Assembly (NCBI GenBank): GCA_050288705.1
Contig: JBNKEI010000122.1
Location: forward strand, 1 to 64,000
Source of the DNA: JBNKEI01 sp050288705
GTDB taxonomy: Bacteria; Myxococcota; Myxococcia; Myxococcales; UBA5297
Direction of reading: 5' to 3'
DNA: 64,000 nt
Part shown: positions 53,110-62,524 of the stretch, piece after piece
How the letters are laid out: every line of letters begins with the position of its first letter
How positions within the stretch are numbered: the stretch's first letter is position 1
Translations under genes and position numbers: made by a program
The notes under the pieces: model-generated
What the model was told of the DNA's origin: nothing
The model's input: only the letters and a program-made list of their open reading frames with translations
The model's database searches: none

Positions 53110-53205
53110 GCAGACCAGCCAGCCCATTGAGGTAATCGCAAAACCTGAGTTTTCTGCTCGCCGGCAAAGTCGCGTCTTGTAATTACGGCATAGCACCAAA
53201 CTTAA

Positions 53206-53219
53206 GTAAATCGATTTAC
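53206..53219. promoter_or_regulatory. Perfect 14-bp palindrome upstream of the Rrf2 sulfur operon
   Basis: GTAAATCGATTTAC reads identically on both strands and lies 57 bp before the Rrf2 start. It is a reasonable autoregulatory operator for the dimeric Rrf2 protein. Confidence 0.5.
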
Positions 53220-53275
53220 AAAGAGAAGAATGCTTGGTACTCTAAAGTTTCTCTGTGTTCAGGAGGACGCTAGGC

Positions 53276-53713
53276 TTGAAATTGTCAACCAAAGGACGCT
53301 ACGGATTGCGAGTAATGATCGAGCTGGCCATTCATTATGGAAATGGGCCGGTTTCTGTAGAAATAGTGGCCAAAAATCAAAGAATATCAGGCAAATATAT
53401 TCATGTATTAGTTTCGGGCCTTAAGCTAGCAGGGCTTATTCGGGCGGAGCGCGGTCCTTGTGGGGGTTACGAATTAGCCAGAAAACCATCGTCCATTACT
53501 GTCCTAGACGTGATTTCGGCCTTGGAAGGAAAATTTGCTCCCGTAAAGTGTGTTTGTGATGCTTCCTTTTGCCCACAAGCAGCTCACTGCTCTGCTCGTA
53601 GTGTGTGGTGCGAGGTTACAACGGCTGTAGAAAAGGTGTTATCTGCATTTACGTTAGAGCAACTTGCGGCTAAGCAGCATGGAATTGAAGAGCCATTGAA
53701 TTACTGTATCTAA
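53276..53713 (+). CDS. Rrf2-family transcriptional regulator (IscR/CymR-like)
   Basis: The start is a TTG at 53276, set by AGGAGG nine bases upstream and by the family N-terminus (L/M)KLSTKGRYGLR; 145 residues. A winged helix-turn-helix at about 1-65 (SVEIVAKNQRISGKYIHVLVSGLKLAGLI) is followed by a wing GPCGGYEL. A cysteine cluster CVCDASFCPQAAHC, plus one more Cys, could bind an Fe-S cluster as in IscR, although spacing differs. It heads an operon with cysK, metY and a desulfurase, so it probably senses Fe-S or cysteine status. Confidence 0.9.
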   Translation: MKLSTKGRYGLRVMIELAIHYGNGPVSVEIVAKNQRISGKYIHVLVSGLKLAGLIRAERGPCGGYELARKPSSITVLDVISALEGKFAPVKCVCDASFCPQAAHCSARSVWCEVTTAVEKVLSAFTLEQLAAKQHGIEEPLNYCI

Positions 53714-53771
53714 GCCAGTTTAACGGCTGGTCGTTTATTTAAGACGTAGTTTTCCAAATTGGAGTGAAACA

Positions 53772-54728
53772 ATGGCAAAAATATACCTGGATAACAGTCA
53801 GAGTATTGGAAACACGCCCCTAGTGCGTACGAATCGCATTACCAAGGGGATGCCCGGTGCGGTAGTAGCTAAAATTGAAGGCCGTAATCCTGCATACTCG
53901 GTTAAGTGCCGCATAGGGGCGGCCATGATATGGGCAGCGGAAAGAGAGGGGTATTTGAAGCCGGGAAGCCGGGAAATCACGGTGGTGGAACCAACCAGTG
54001 GTAATACCGGAATTGCTTTGGCTTTTGTTTGTGCGGCGCGCGGCTACCCATTGACGCTAACCATGCCGGAAACCATGTCTCTAGAACGGCGCAAAATGCT
54101 AACTGCATTTGGTGCTAATTTAGTTCTTACTGCAGGAGATAAAGGTATGAAAGGGGCGGTGGCTAAAGCAGAAGAAATTTTTGCCTCTGACCCCACAAAA
54201 CATTTTTTACCCCAGCAGTTTAAAAATCCAGCTAACCCGGAGATTCATTTTCAAACTACCGGCCCGGAAATATGGAAAGACACTGACGGAAAGATTGATA
54301 TTTTAGTGGCTGGGGTCGGTACAGGGGGCACCATTACCGGTATTAGCCGCTATATTAAGAAGTCGCAAAACAAACCCATTTGGTCAGTAGCGGTGGAGCC
54401 AAGTAATTCGCCAGTTCTAACTTCTCTACGTAATGCCAGTGAGCCAAAAATTACTCCGCACAAAATTCAAGGTATTGGCGCTGGGTTTAAGCCAGAGGTG
54501 CTCGACCTCTCTTTAGTCGACGAAATCGCCACGGTTACCAATGAAGATGCCTTGGAATATGCTCGCCGGCTGCACCTAGAAGAAGGCATCACCTGCGGTA
54601 TTTCTAGCGGAGCGGCAATGGCGGTTGCCAGCCGATTGGCGGCTCTTTCTGATAACCAAAACAAACTGATTGTGGTAGTATTGCCCGATGCAGGTGAACG
54701 ATATTTAAGTACAGCGCTTTTCGAATGA
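53772..54728 (+). CDS. cysK: Cysteine synthase A (O-acetylserine sulfhydrylase)
   Basis: This 318-residue PLP enzyme has the cofactor lysine Lys45 in NPAYSVKCRIGA, the substrate loop TSGNTGIALA, and the phosphate-binding GTGGTITG. GGAG lies before the ATG. It makes cysteine from O-acetylserine and sulfide. It is the second gene of the sulfur operon. Confidence 0.95.
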   Translation: MAKIYLDNSQSIGNTPLVRTNRITKGMPGAVVAKIEGRNPAYSVKCRIGAAMIWAAEREGYLKPGSREITVVEPTSGNTGIALAFVCAARGYPLTLTMPETMSLERRKMLTAFGANLVLTAGDKGMKGAVAKAEEIFASDPTKHFLPQQFKNPANPEIHFQTTGPEIWKDTDGKIDILVAGVGTGGTITGISRYIKKSQNKPIWSVAVEPSNSPVLTSLRNASEPKITPHKIQGIGAGFKPEVLDLSLVDEIATVTNEDALEYARRLHLEEGITCGISSGAAMAVASRLAALSDNQNKLIVVVLPDAGERYLSTALFE

Positions 54729-54763
54729 ATAATTGATTCACAATACAGCTAAAGGATTTTTTC

Positions 54764-56053
54764 ATGACTAATAAATCATATCGATTTGAAACCCTTGCCC
54801 TGCATGCTGGACAGACTGTCGATTCGTCTCAGGCGCGTGGTGTAGCAGTGCATCGCACCAGTTCCTATTTGTTTAAAAATACTGAGCATGCAGCGAATCT
54901 GTTCGCCTTAAAAGAGCTGGGAAATATCTACACCCGCCTCATGAATCCTACTACCGATGTATTGGAACAGCGGGTATCGCAATTGGAAGGTGGAGCGGCT
55001 TCGGTAGCTTTTTCTTCGGGTACTGCCGCAATTTTTAGCACCATTATAACCTTGGCTGAAGCTGGCGATAATATTGTGTCGGCCAGTAATCTTTACGGCG
55101 GAACTTATACTCAGTTTGACGCCATTCTTCCCAAGCTAGGTATTAATGTAAAATTCGTTGACGCCAAAAACCCGAGTAACTTTGAAAGCGCGATTACTCC
55201 CAAAACGCGGGCTTTATACATTGAAACCATTGGTAACCCGGTACTTGATTTTGTAGATATAAAAAGAATAGCCGCAATTGCCCATGAACACCAATTGCCA
55301 CTAATTGTGGATGGTACTTTCACTACACCATATTTGCTGCGCGCTCTGGAACACGGAGCCGACATTATAGTGCAGTCGCTTACCAAATGGATGGGAGGGC
55401 ACGGCGCGGCGCTTGGAGGGATAGTGACTGATTCTGGTCGTTTTTCCTGGAAAGAGGGAAAACATCCGCTATTCACGCTGCCAGATGCCAATTATCACGG
55501 TTTACGTTGGGCTCTGGACCTGCCCGAGCCTCTGGCTTCCACCGCATTTGCCTGGCGTCTGCGATTGGTGCCTTTGCGTAACTTGGGGGGGTGTATTTCT
55601 CCAGATAATTCCTGGATTTTTCTGCAAGGCTTGGAAACACTGCCGCTACGCATGGCGCGGCACAGCGAGAATGCATTACTGGTGGCCCGGTATTTAGCGG
55701 ATCACCCTAAAGTGGCATGGGTGCGGTATCCAGGATTACCTGAAGATCCCTCCCACCTGCTTGCCAGAGACTACTTACGTAACGGGTTTGGGGGAATGGT
55801 GGTTTTTGGGGTCAAGGGTGGGTACCAGGCGGCAGTGAAAGTTATTGACAACATTGAGCTTTTTTCGCACCTGGCCAATGTAGGTGATGCCAAGAGCCTC
55901 ATTTTGCATCCTGCTAGCACCTCTCATAGCCAGCTAAGCGAAGAACAGCAGCTTGCCGGAGGATTGTCCGCCGACCTTATACGACTGTCGGTGGGATTAG
56001 AGAGTGCGGTTGATTTAGTTGAAGCGTTAGACAAAGCGCTGGCCCAAGTTTAG
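54764..56053 (+). CDS. metY: O-acetylhomoserine sulfhydrylase
   Basis: This 429-residue Cys/Met-metabolism PLP enzyme has TLALHAGQTVD, IYTRLMNPTTDVLEQR, FSSGTAAIF, and the PLP lysine (about Lys208) in VQSLTKWMGGHG. The length and C-terminal LIRLSVGLES match MetY rather than MetB/MetC. It makes homocysteine from O-acetylhomoserine and sulfide, feeding methionine. It is 35 bp after cysK. Confidence 0.93.
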   Translation: MTNKSYRFETLALHAGQTVDSSQARGVAVHRTSSYLFKNTEHAANLFALKELGNIYTRLMNPTTDVLEQRVSQLEGGAASVAFSSGTAAIFSTIITLAEAGDNIVSASNLYGGTYTQFDAILPKLGINVKFVDAKNPSNFESAITPKTRALYIETIGNPVLDFVDIKRIAAIAHEHQLPLIVDGTFTTPYLLRALEHGADIIVQSLTKWMGGHGAALGGIVTDSGRFSWKEGKHPLFTLPDANYHGLRWALDLPEPLASTAFAWRLRLVPLRNLGGCISPDNSWIFLQGLETLPLRMARHSENALLVARYLADHPKVAWVRYPGLPEDPSHLLARDYLRNGFGGMVVFGVKGGYQAAVKVIDNIELFSHLANVGDAKSLILHPASTSHSQLSEEQQLAGGLSADLIRLSVGLESAVDLVEALDKALAQV

Positions 56054-56064
56054 GCAATCAGTCG

Positions 56065-57204
56065 ATGACCGTAATCTATCTTGATCACAATGCGACTACC
56101 GAGCTTGACCCTCTGGTACTAGAGGAAATGTTGCCCTGGATGAAGAATTTCTGTGGCAATCCCTCTAGTATCCACGCTCCTGGGCAACAAGCGCGGCGTG
56201 CTATGGATACTGCTCGAGCGCAGGTGGCGCGCCTGATTGGCGCGTTGCCCGAGGAAATAGTATTTACCAGTGGAGGAACCGAAACCAACAACCTAGCTAT
56301 TCTAGGCGCCGTGGCGGCATTCGCAGGTGGTAATCCTTCCGTCGTTACAACCACCATCGAACATCAGTCAGTTATTAATCCTTGTCGGCAGATAGAGCGT
56401 GGTCAAAGTTCAGTTTTTTCTATTCCGGTTGATAGCCAAGGTATGGTGTTAGTGGATGAAGCCGCGCGGATGTTTAACAGAAATCCGCTATTGGCTTCGG
56501 TTATGTTAGCCAATAACGAAGTTGGCACCATTCAGCCAGTGAAAGAGCTAACTGCCTTAGCGCATCAGCACGGGGGGCTAATGCATACTGATGCAGTGCA
56601 AGCGGTGGGTAAAATTCCGGTAGATGTGAAGGCTCTAGGCGTTGATTTGCTATCTTTTTCTGCTCACAAATTGCATGGGCCACAGGGAGTTGGGGCTCTA
56701 TACATTCGTACGGGAACAAAGATGGCGCCGGTCTTTTTCGGCGGCCATCAGGAGCGGGGAATTCGACCAGGCACCGAACACTTAGCAGCGATAGTTGGTT
56801 TTGGAAAGGCTTGTGAGCTGGCCTTAATGCGTTTGCATGAGGACGCTGCATATCTGGAAGCATTACGATCTTCCTTTGAGGCAGCTCTACTTGGCGGTAT
56901 TTCCGGTTGTTCAGTCAATGGTCAGGGAGCAATTCGACTGCCGAACACTTCTAATGTTAGTTTCCAGAATATCGATGGGGAAATGCTGGCCATCAACCTC
57001 GACCTGCGGGGCTTGGCGGTTTCTACCGGTGCGGCTTGTAGTACGGTTGATCGAGAGCCATCGCCTGTGCTTATGGCAATGGGGCAGACTGCTGCGCAAG
57101 CTCGTTCTTCTCTGCGTTTTTCTTTTGGAAGAAATAATAGTCAGCAAGAGGTGAACAAGGCGGTGGATTTGGTCAGGCAAGCGGTTGAGATAATTAAAAG
57201 TTGA
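56065..57204 (+). CDS. Cysteine desulfurase (IscS/NifS type)
   Basis: This 379-residue PLP enzyme has YLDHNATTELDP, TSGGTETNNLAI, PLP lysine near 202 in SFSAHKLHGP, and the catalytic Cys in TGAACSTVDREPS. It extracts sulfur from cysteine as a persulfide for Fe-S assembly or tRNA thiolation. It starts 11 bp after metY. No iscU scaffold is adjacent, so the link may be to MnmA, encoded 2.6 kb downstream. Confidence 0.93.
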   Translation: MTVIYLDHNATTELDPLVLEEMLPWMKNFCGNPSSIHAPGQQARRAMDTARAQVARLIGALPEEIVFTSGGTETNNLAILGAVAAFAGGNPSVVTTTIEHQSVINPCRQIERGQSSVFSIPVDSQGMVLVDEAARMFNRNPLLASVMLANNEVGTIQPVKELTALAHQHGGLMHTDAVQAVGKIPVDVKALGVDLLSFSAHKLHGPQGVGALYIRTGTKMAPVFFGGHQERGIRPGTEHLAAIVGFGKACELALMRLHEDAAYLEALRSSFEAALLGGISGCSVNGQGAIRLPNTSNVSFQNIDGEMLAINLDLRGLAVSTGAACSTVDREPSPVLMAMGQTAAQARSSLRFSFGRNNSQQEVNKAVDLVRQAVEIIKS

Positions 57205-57211
57205 ATAGATA

Positions 57212-57323
57212 CTAGGGCGTGTCCCCATATCCGGCACCACGCCCTCCGTCATTCCCGCGAAGTCGTGCCCACTGGATTCCCGCCTTCGCGGGAATGACGG
57301 ATATATATAGGGACATGCCCTAG
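57212..57323. mobile_element. 112-bp nested inverted-repeat element (MITE-like)
   Basis: The outer arms are CTAGGGCGTGTCCCCATAT (57212-57230) and ATATAGGGACATGCCCTAG (57305-57323), nearly complementary (two mismatches). The inner arms are TCCGTCATTCCCGCGAA (57245-57261) and TTCGCGGGAATGACGGA (57285-57301), 17 bp perfect. The inner motif resembles a repeat common in several bacterial genomes. The CTAG ends could be a target duplication. It lies between convergent genes and may also terminate transcription. Confidence 0.72.
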
Positions 57324-57352
57324 CGCCATGCAACGAGTAGAAAATTAGCGGT

Positions 57353-58570
57353 CTAATTGCCAATATTCGGCGCCGCTTTATGTGCGAGACGCACCGCTAT
57401 AATGGCCAATAGGCCAACACTCACACAGCCAACAAAGAATGGTGTGAGGGTGCCATCAAACTGGCGACCAATCAGAATCGAACACAATACCGAAACCAAC
57501 ATGGAAATAAATCCAATTGCGGATGCGCCTACACCAGCTATATGCCCCATCGGTTGCATGGCAATTGAGTTTAAGTTTCCGAACATTAGGCTCATACTAA
57601 AGAACAGCGGCATAGCTAAGCAGATGAAAACTCCTAATGGCGGTATACCTTCGCTGAACAAGGTAATAATAAGTAACCCTGAAGACAGAATAGTGAAGCT
57701 AATCAATGCGGTACGAATTATTTTAAGCATGCCAAATTTCATTACCAAACGAGAGTTTGAAAAAGCCGCGATGCCAAAGGATCCTGCCATGGCTGCAAAG
57801 TATTTGGGAAAATCATCTACAATATTAAATGCTTGTTCGAAGATGGCTTGAGAAGCGCTAATATAGGAAAGGAAAGCGCCAAAAATAAAGCCTTGGGCCA
57901 AAGTGTAGCCTATTACCGCCTTATGAGTTAAAACTTCTCGGAAAGCTAGCCGAATGGCTGCAAGAGAAAAATCTTTTTTGTTTTCCGGGGTTAAGGTTTC
58001 TGCTTGGCGCACTGCAAACCAAAGCGTATTGAACGTTGCCAAGAACATAAAGCAAGCGAATACCATAACCCAAGAAGATACTTTTATAATTAATTGACCA
58101 ATGAACGGGGCGATCATTGGTACAAGAATAAAAACCGTCATAATTAAAGACATAACCTTGGCCATTTCCCGGCCGTGGTACTGATCCCTGACTAACGCTA
58201 CAGAGACTACTCGGGCAGAGGCAAGACCAAAGCCCTGTACCACTCGGCCTAGCAACATCTGTGGGAGAGTGCTTGCTGACATGGAAATCACCGAGCCCAC
58301 CAAGTAAATGGCAATACCTAAATACAAAGTTGGTTTTCGGCCCCAGGAATCACATAATGGGCCATAAAGTAACTGTCCAAGGGCCATGCCCAACATGACA
58401 AGGGAGACAATTGACTGAGTATCATTGCTGTCGCGAACGTTTAACGCCTTGCCAATTTCTGGAAGAGCGGGGAGAATAGCATCGATTGATAGCGCGCTAA
58501 GTGAAGTTAGCAATGCCATTAATATTACAAACTCAAATAGTGGTAAACGGGTTTTCTTTTTGCTAGTCAT
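57353..58570 (-). CDS. Bcr/CflA-family multidrug efflux MFS transporter
   Basis: I start at the ATG at 58570 (405 residues); a TTG 13 codons upstream is possible. The protein has twelve predicted membrane segments with MFS motif A in GPLCDSWGRKPTLY, and an N-terminal SIDAILPALPEI pattern typical of Bcr/CflA. This is a proton-driven drug/metabolite:H+ antiporter of the inner membrane. It could export a product of the NRPS/PKS locus, but it is 28 kb away. Confidence 0.9.
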   Translation of the reverse strand: MTSKKKTRLPLFEFVILMALLTSLSALSIDAILPALPEIGKALNVRDSNDTQSIVSLVMLGMALGQLLYGPLCDSWGRKPTLYLGIAIYLVGSVISMSASTLPQMLLGRVVQGFGLASARVVSVALVRDQYHGREMAKVMSLIMTVFILVPMIAPFIGQLIIKVSSWVMVFACFMFLATFNTLWFAVRQAETLTPENKKDFSLAAIRLAFREVLTHKAVIGYTLAQGFIFGAFLSYISASQAIFEQAFNIVDDFPKYFAAMAGSFGIAAFSNSRLVMKFGMLKIIRTALISFTILSSGLLIITLFSEGIPPLGVFICLAMPLFFSMSLMFGNLNSIAMQPMGHIAGVGASAIGFISMLVSVLCSILIGRQFDGTLTPFFVGCVSVGLLAIIAVRLAHKAAPNIGN

Positions 58571-58733
58571 AAAGGTAATGAGCAAAATCTTTTTGGGAGG
58601 TGTTGTCAAGTAGGTAACGCCCGAAGCAGCGAAAAAGACGTTGAGGTAGGGGAGCTACAGCTAGAAATAGTGATCTTTGCTAACGCTCCAATGTATACTA
58701 TTCGGTAGTTTATGGTCACTTAGGAGAAGAAAA

Positions 58734-59774
58734 ATGCGAATCAACTTCTTGCTTTTATCTTTTATTTTGGCGGCGACGATATTGGCGGGATGCAAGAACG
58801 CTAATAAAGATAATGCGGCAGAGGTTTTAGCTGATTCATCAGGCAGAACAGAGGAGGCTCCTGCCGATTTTGCCGGTGAAGCTTCTAATGGCGGTAACGA
58901 ACAGCCGTCCACTCAAGCGCAAGCTGGGCTTCTCACCGCTGGTTATATTGATGACAACGTCAATTTCGAACTTTTTTCAAAATACAAGGCGGAATTTCTA
59001 AAATTAAATCCCCAGTATCCTAATATTGAATCAGCATCTGCCGAAGATAATAGTATCAATACCCCTGCAACCGAGCTTGATTTAGCCTTCGTAGTTGATA
59101 GCACGGGAAGCATGAGCGATGAAATTGAATACCTAAAAAAAGAAATCAATTCCATTTCAAACCAAATATTTAGTGCTTATCCGAATGTAGCTGTTCGCTA
59201 CGCGCTAATCGTTTATCGCGACCATGGCGATGAGTATGTGACACGAGTTTTTAACTTTGCAGACGATTTACAGCAATTCGAACAGTATCTAAACCAGCAA
59301 AGTGCAAGTGGAGGTGGAGATTACCCAGAGGCCATGGAAATCGCAATGGCCGACGCGATGCAATTATCCTGGCGAGATTCCGCTCGGCGAATGCTATTTC
59401 TGGTTGGCGACGCTCCTCCTCATACAGAAAACGCCCCAGCTTTTCTTGACCACGTGAAGAGCTTAAAAAGTAAAGACACTCGCATATACCCGATTGCAGC
59501 TAGTGGTGTTGCCGACGAAGCGGAATACTTAATGCGCATCGCAGCACAGGTTACTAAAGCGCGTTACCTATTTCTTACTGACGATTCCGGTATAGGAGAT
59601 ACCCATGCTGTGCCGCATATTCCCTGTTTTCGCGTGCAACTATTGAAAGATGTTATGATTCAAATGATTTCTTCTGAAATCGAAGGAGTTTTCAAAAAAG
59701 AGGAATCATCAAAAGTATTGCGCGAGGTGGGCAAGGCTGAAGATAATGGGCAATGCATCGCAGTCGGCGGCTAG
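58734..59774 (+). CDS. von Willebrand factor A domain lipoprotein
   Basis: I start at the ATG at 58734, with AGGAG seven bases upstream (346 residues). A lipoprotein signal ends LAGC. After a Glu/Ala/Asn-rich linker, a vWA domain at about 115-310 has the MIDAS DSTGSMSD, then GGGDYPEAMEIAM and LVGDAPPH. It probably binds metal and a protein ligand in the periplasm. The related VIT-VWA gene lies 18 kb upstream. It ends 47 bp before mnmA. Confidence 0.85.
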   Translation: MRINFLLLSFILAATILAGCKNANKDNAAEVLADSSGRTEEAPADFAGEASNGGNEQPSTQAQAGLLTAGYIDDNVNFELFSKYKAEFLKLNPQYPNIESASAEDNSINTPATELDLAFVVDSTGSMSDEIEYLKKEINSISNQIFSAYPNVAVRYALIVYRDHGDEYVTRVFNFADDLQQFEQYLNQQSASGGGDYPEAMEIAMADAMQLSWRDSARRMLFLVGDAPPHTENAPAFLDHVKSLKSKDTRIYPIAASGVADEAEYLMRIAAQVTKARYLFLTDDSGIGDTHAVPHIPCFRVQLLKDVMIQMISSEIEGVFKKEESSKVLREVGKAEDNGQCIAVGG

Positions 59775-59821
59775 TCGTTGCTGAAGATGTCCTACAATTA
59801 GATTGCGCGCGCACTGTACAT

Positions 59822-60964
59822 ATGACAGGCTTCATACTGGTGGAACTCGAAAACTCCAGAGACTCGCAGACAAAAGTTCCGGCCCAGCAAGTTGTTGTTG
59901 CTATGAGCGGGGGCGTAGATAGTAGTGTAGCCGCAGCTTTGCTAAAGAAGCAGGGATACCAAGTTATTGGCGTTACCTTGAAGCTGCAAGAATGCGAAAA
60001 AGCTCAGGCAAGTCGTTCGTGTTGCGGTATTGATGGTATTGCCCGCGCTCGAAAAGTGGCCGGTCAGCTTGGTATTTCTCACTATGTTCTCGATTGTGTG
60101 CAGCAATTTGAGCAGCAAGTTCTGCGACCAGCGTGGGACGAATATGAACAAGGACGAACTCCCAGCCCATGTTTGTTATGTAACGAGCGTATTAAGTTTG
60201 GAACGTTACTCAGGTGGTCACGCCAACTAGGGGCGTCGTATCTTGCCACTGGCCACTATGCACGCATTGAGACCAGAAATAATGGTTTGACTTCTAATAA
60301 ATTGGTGCTTTTAAGGGGGGCCGATGTGCGTAAAGACCAGTCCTATTTTTTGGCTGGTCTGCGACCAGAACAGCTTTCTTCAATCCTTTTTCCGTTGGGT
60401 GGTTTTGAGAAGACAGAAGTTCGCGAGATCGGACGTTCTTTGGGAATAGCGACTGCAGATACTCAAGACAGTCAAGATGCCTGTCTGGTAAGCCAAGGTG
60501 AGTCATTCGCAGAAATGCTCAGGAAGCGTTTTGCAGGAAATGCTCGGGCCGGTGTCATAACCAATGAGTCGGGACAATTGCTTGGCAAGCACACTGGTAT
60601 ACATCAATTTACTGTAGGCCAGCGTAAGGGTATAGGCATTGCATCAACTAAGCGCTATTGGGTGAAAGCAGTGCATGGCGAACAGTGCCAAGTAATGGTG
60701 ACTGATACTGCAGAAAATTTAATGTGTGATTGCCTTGTCGCCAGAGACATGAGCTGGATGGTAGACCAAGCAAGTATTATAAACTGTCAAGTTCAAATTC
60801 GGTATCGCCACCAAGCTGCCGCAGCCACGGTGTCTGTAAACGAGCACGGCGCGAGTATGGTAGTTTTTCAAAAGCCAGTACGTGCTATTACACCTGGTCA
60901 GGCGGCTGTTTTCTATGACGGTGAACAGGTGTTGGGCAGAGGATGGATTAGTGTCGACTACTGA
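59822..60964 (+). CDS. mnmA: tRNA-uridine 2-sulfurtransferase MnmA
   Basis: I start at the ATG at 59822 (380 residues); an in-frame upstream start at 59753 would overlap the VWA gene by 22 bp. The PP-loop is MSGGVDSSVAA (28-38). Catalytic cysteines are Cys120 in SPCLLCNERIKF and Cys221 in DACLVSQGE. TGHYARI and VGQRKGIGI are MnmA signatures. MnmA thiolates U34 of tRNA Lys/Glu/Gln with sulfur from a cysteine desulfurase, which is encoded upstream. Confidence 0.94.
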   Translation: MTGFILVELENSRDSQTKVPAQQVVVAMSGGVDSSVAAALLKKQGYQVIGVTLKLQECEKAQASRSCCGIDGIARARKVAGQLGISHYVLDCVQQFEQQVLRPAWDEYEQGRTPSPCLLCNERIKFGTLLRWSRQLGASYLATGHYARIETRNNGLTSNKLVLLRGADVRKDQSYFLAGLRPEQLSSILFPLGGFEKTEVREIGRSLGIATADTQDSQDACLVSQGESFAEMLRKRFAGNARAGVITNESGQLLGKHTGIHQFTVGQRKGIGIASTKRYWVKAVHGEQCQVMVTDTAENLMCDCLVARDMSWMVDQASIINCQVQIRYRHQAAAATVSVNEHGASMVVFQKPVRAITPGQAAVFYDGEQVLGRGWISVDY

Positions 60965-61021
60965 AGTTTGCTCTGTCGTGCTAGAGATTGTTTAAGACAG
61001 CGAACAGGCGGTTTGGGGTCC

Positions 61022-62524
61022 ATGGTCAGATTCTTTGCAGAGAGTCTACAGCGCAAATTGCTGTTGGCTCTAACGTCGCTAGTATCAGTAATTATGATAG
61101 TCGTAGCCGCATATTGGCTAAATTATCAACGTCGGACATCAGTAGCTGAACTGAAAGCCTATGGCAACCAAATGGCTAACGTTTTAGCTAAAGCTTGTTC
61201 TACCCCAATGTGGAATATGGACTGGCAGTCTATTGGAGATGCAGTGGATGCGGTTATGGCTGATCCCCAAGTTTTTAGCGTGGAAGTTAAAGAAGAACGG
61301 GCTGACCGGAGGGTTTATAAAAAGAAAGATGGAAAGCTGGCCGATGGTATGGAAGTCAAGGTTATGGTGCGCTACTCTCAGAGAGATGTAACCAGAAAAT
61401 TAGGCACTGTGCGTTTGGTTTTCTCTCGGGCGCGCATGCAAGAACAATTTGCTCAGGCTCAGAGGTTTCTACTAACCGTGTTTTTAGTGTTAGTGATTAC
61501 CCTTTCCTTGGCGACTTACCTACTGCTCAGGCACATGGTGCAAAAGCCAGTAGCAAAATTGGTGGCCATGACTAGTAATATGGCGCATGGCGATTTCAAG
61601 ACGCGGGTTTTGATTAGTTCCCAGGACGAAATAGGCAAACTGGCTCGTAGTTTTGTGGGAATGGCTGATACCCTGCAATCAATGTTATACGAGCTTAGGC
61701 AAGCTGCCCAGGAAGTTCACCGAGAAGCCAAGGAAGTACACACAACTTCTTTGCAGCAATCAGAAATGGCTAGCAGGCAGGCATCAGCTTTAGGTCAAAC
61801 GTCTACCACAGTTGCTGAAATCTCCTTAATTTCCAGGCAGGCGGCTAAAGAAGCTAATTCCGTAATTTCCATGGCGCAACATAGCGAAACGGTTACTCGC
61901 GAAGGTCAAGAAACAGTCGATAATGCGGTGGCGGGAATTAACAAGCTTGTCGAACAGGTGGGTTTTATTGCCGAATCTATTGTGGCTTTGTCGGAAAAAT
62001 CATTACAGATTGGCGATATCATGACCACCGTAGAAGACCTTGCCGGACAAACCACCTTATTGGCGCTTAATGCCTCGATTGAAGCTGCCCGTGCAGGAGA
62101 GCAAGGGCAGGGCTTTGGGGTAGTAGCCGCAGAAATGAGAGCTTTAGTTGAACAAACTACTGTTGCTGCTGCCAAGGTGCGCAAAATATTGGCCGAGGTT
62201 CGTCTGGGAATTCATGCCTCGGTGGAGGTAACTGAGGAAGGAAGCGATAAGGCTAATTCAGCCATAAATTTGGCTCAATCGGCAGGAGCTTCTATTAATC
62301 GGCTAGGGGAAGTCATTCGGGAAACCGCTAGTGCCGCTCGGCAAATCGCCAATAATACTCAGCGTCAGACTACCGGGGTGGAACAAATTGTTTCTGCAAT
62401 AAACGACTTGGCAGACGGAAATTCTACTGCAGTTAAAGGTACTGAACGGATTGAGAAAGTTGCCGCGAATTTGAATTCGGTTTCCCGAAGACTTTCCGAG
62501 GTGGTGAGCCAGTACAAAGTTTAG
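61022..62524 (+). CDS. Methyl-accepting chemotaxis protein
   Basis: I start at the ATG at 61022 (500 residues). There are two membrane helices (about 13-32 and 148-172) with a roughly 110-residue sensory region between them. A HAMP linker follows, with a signalling domain containing the hairpin tip VEDLAGQTTLLALNASIEAA, then GQGFGVVAAEMRALVE. No methylation-site consensus is obvious. No che genes are adjacent. Its ligand is unknown. Confidence 0.93.
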   Translation: MVRFFAESLQRKLLLALTSLVSVIMIVVAAYWLNYQRRTSVAELKAYGNQMANVLAKACSTPMWNMDWQSIGDAVDAVMADPQVFSVEVKEERADRRVYKKKDGKLADGMEVKVMVRYSQRDVTRKLGTVRLVFSRARMQEQFAQAQRFLLTVFLVLVITLSLATYLLLRHMVQKPVAKLVAMTSNMAHGDFKTRVLISSQDEIGKLARSFVGMADTLQSMLYELRQAAQEVHREAKEVHTTSLQQSEMASRQASALGQTSTTVAEISLISRQAAKEANSVISMAQHSETVTREGQETVDNAVAGINKLVEQVGFIAESIVALSEKSLQIGDIMTTVEDLAGQTTLLALNASIEAARAGEQGQGFGVVAAEMRALVEQTTVAAAKVRKILAEVRLGIHASVEVTEEGSDKANSAINLAQSAGASINRLGEVIRETASAARQIANNTQRQTTGVEQIVSAINDLADGNSTAVKGTERIEKVAANLNSVSRRLSEVVSQYKV

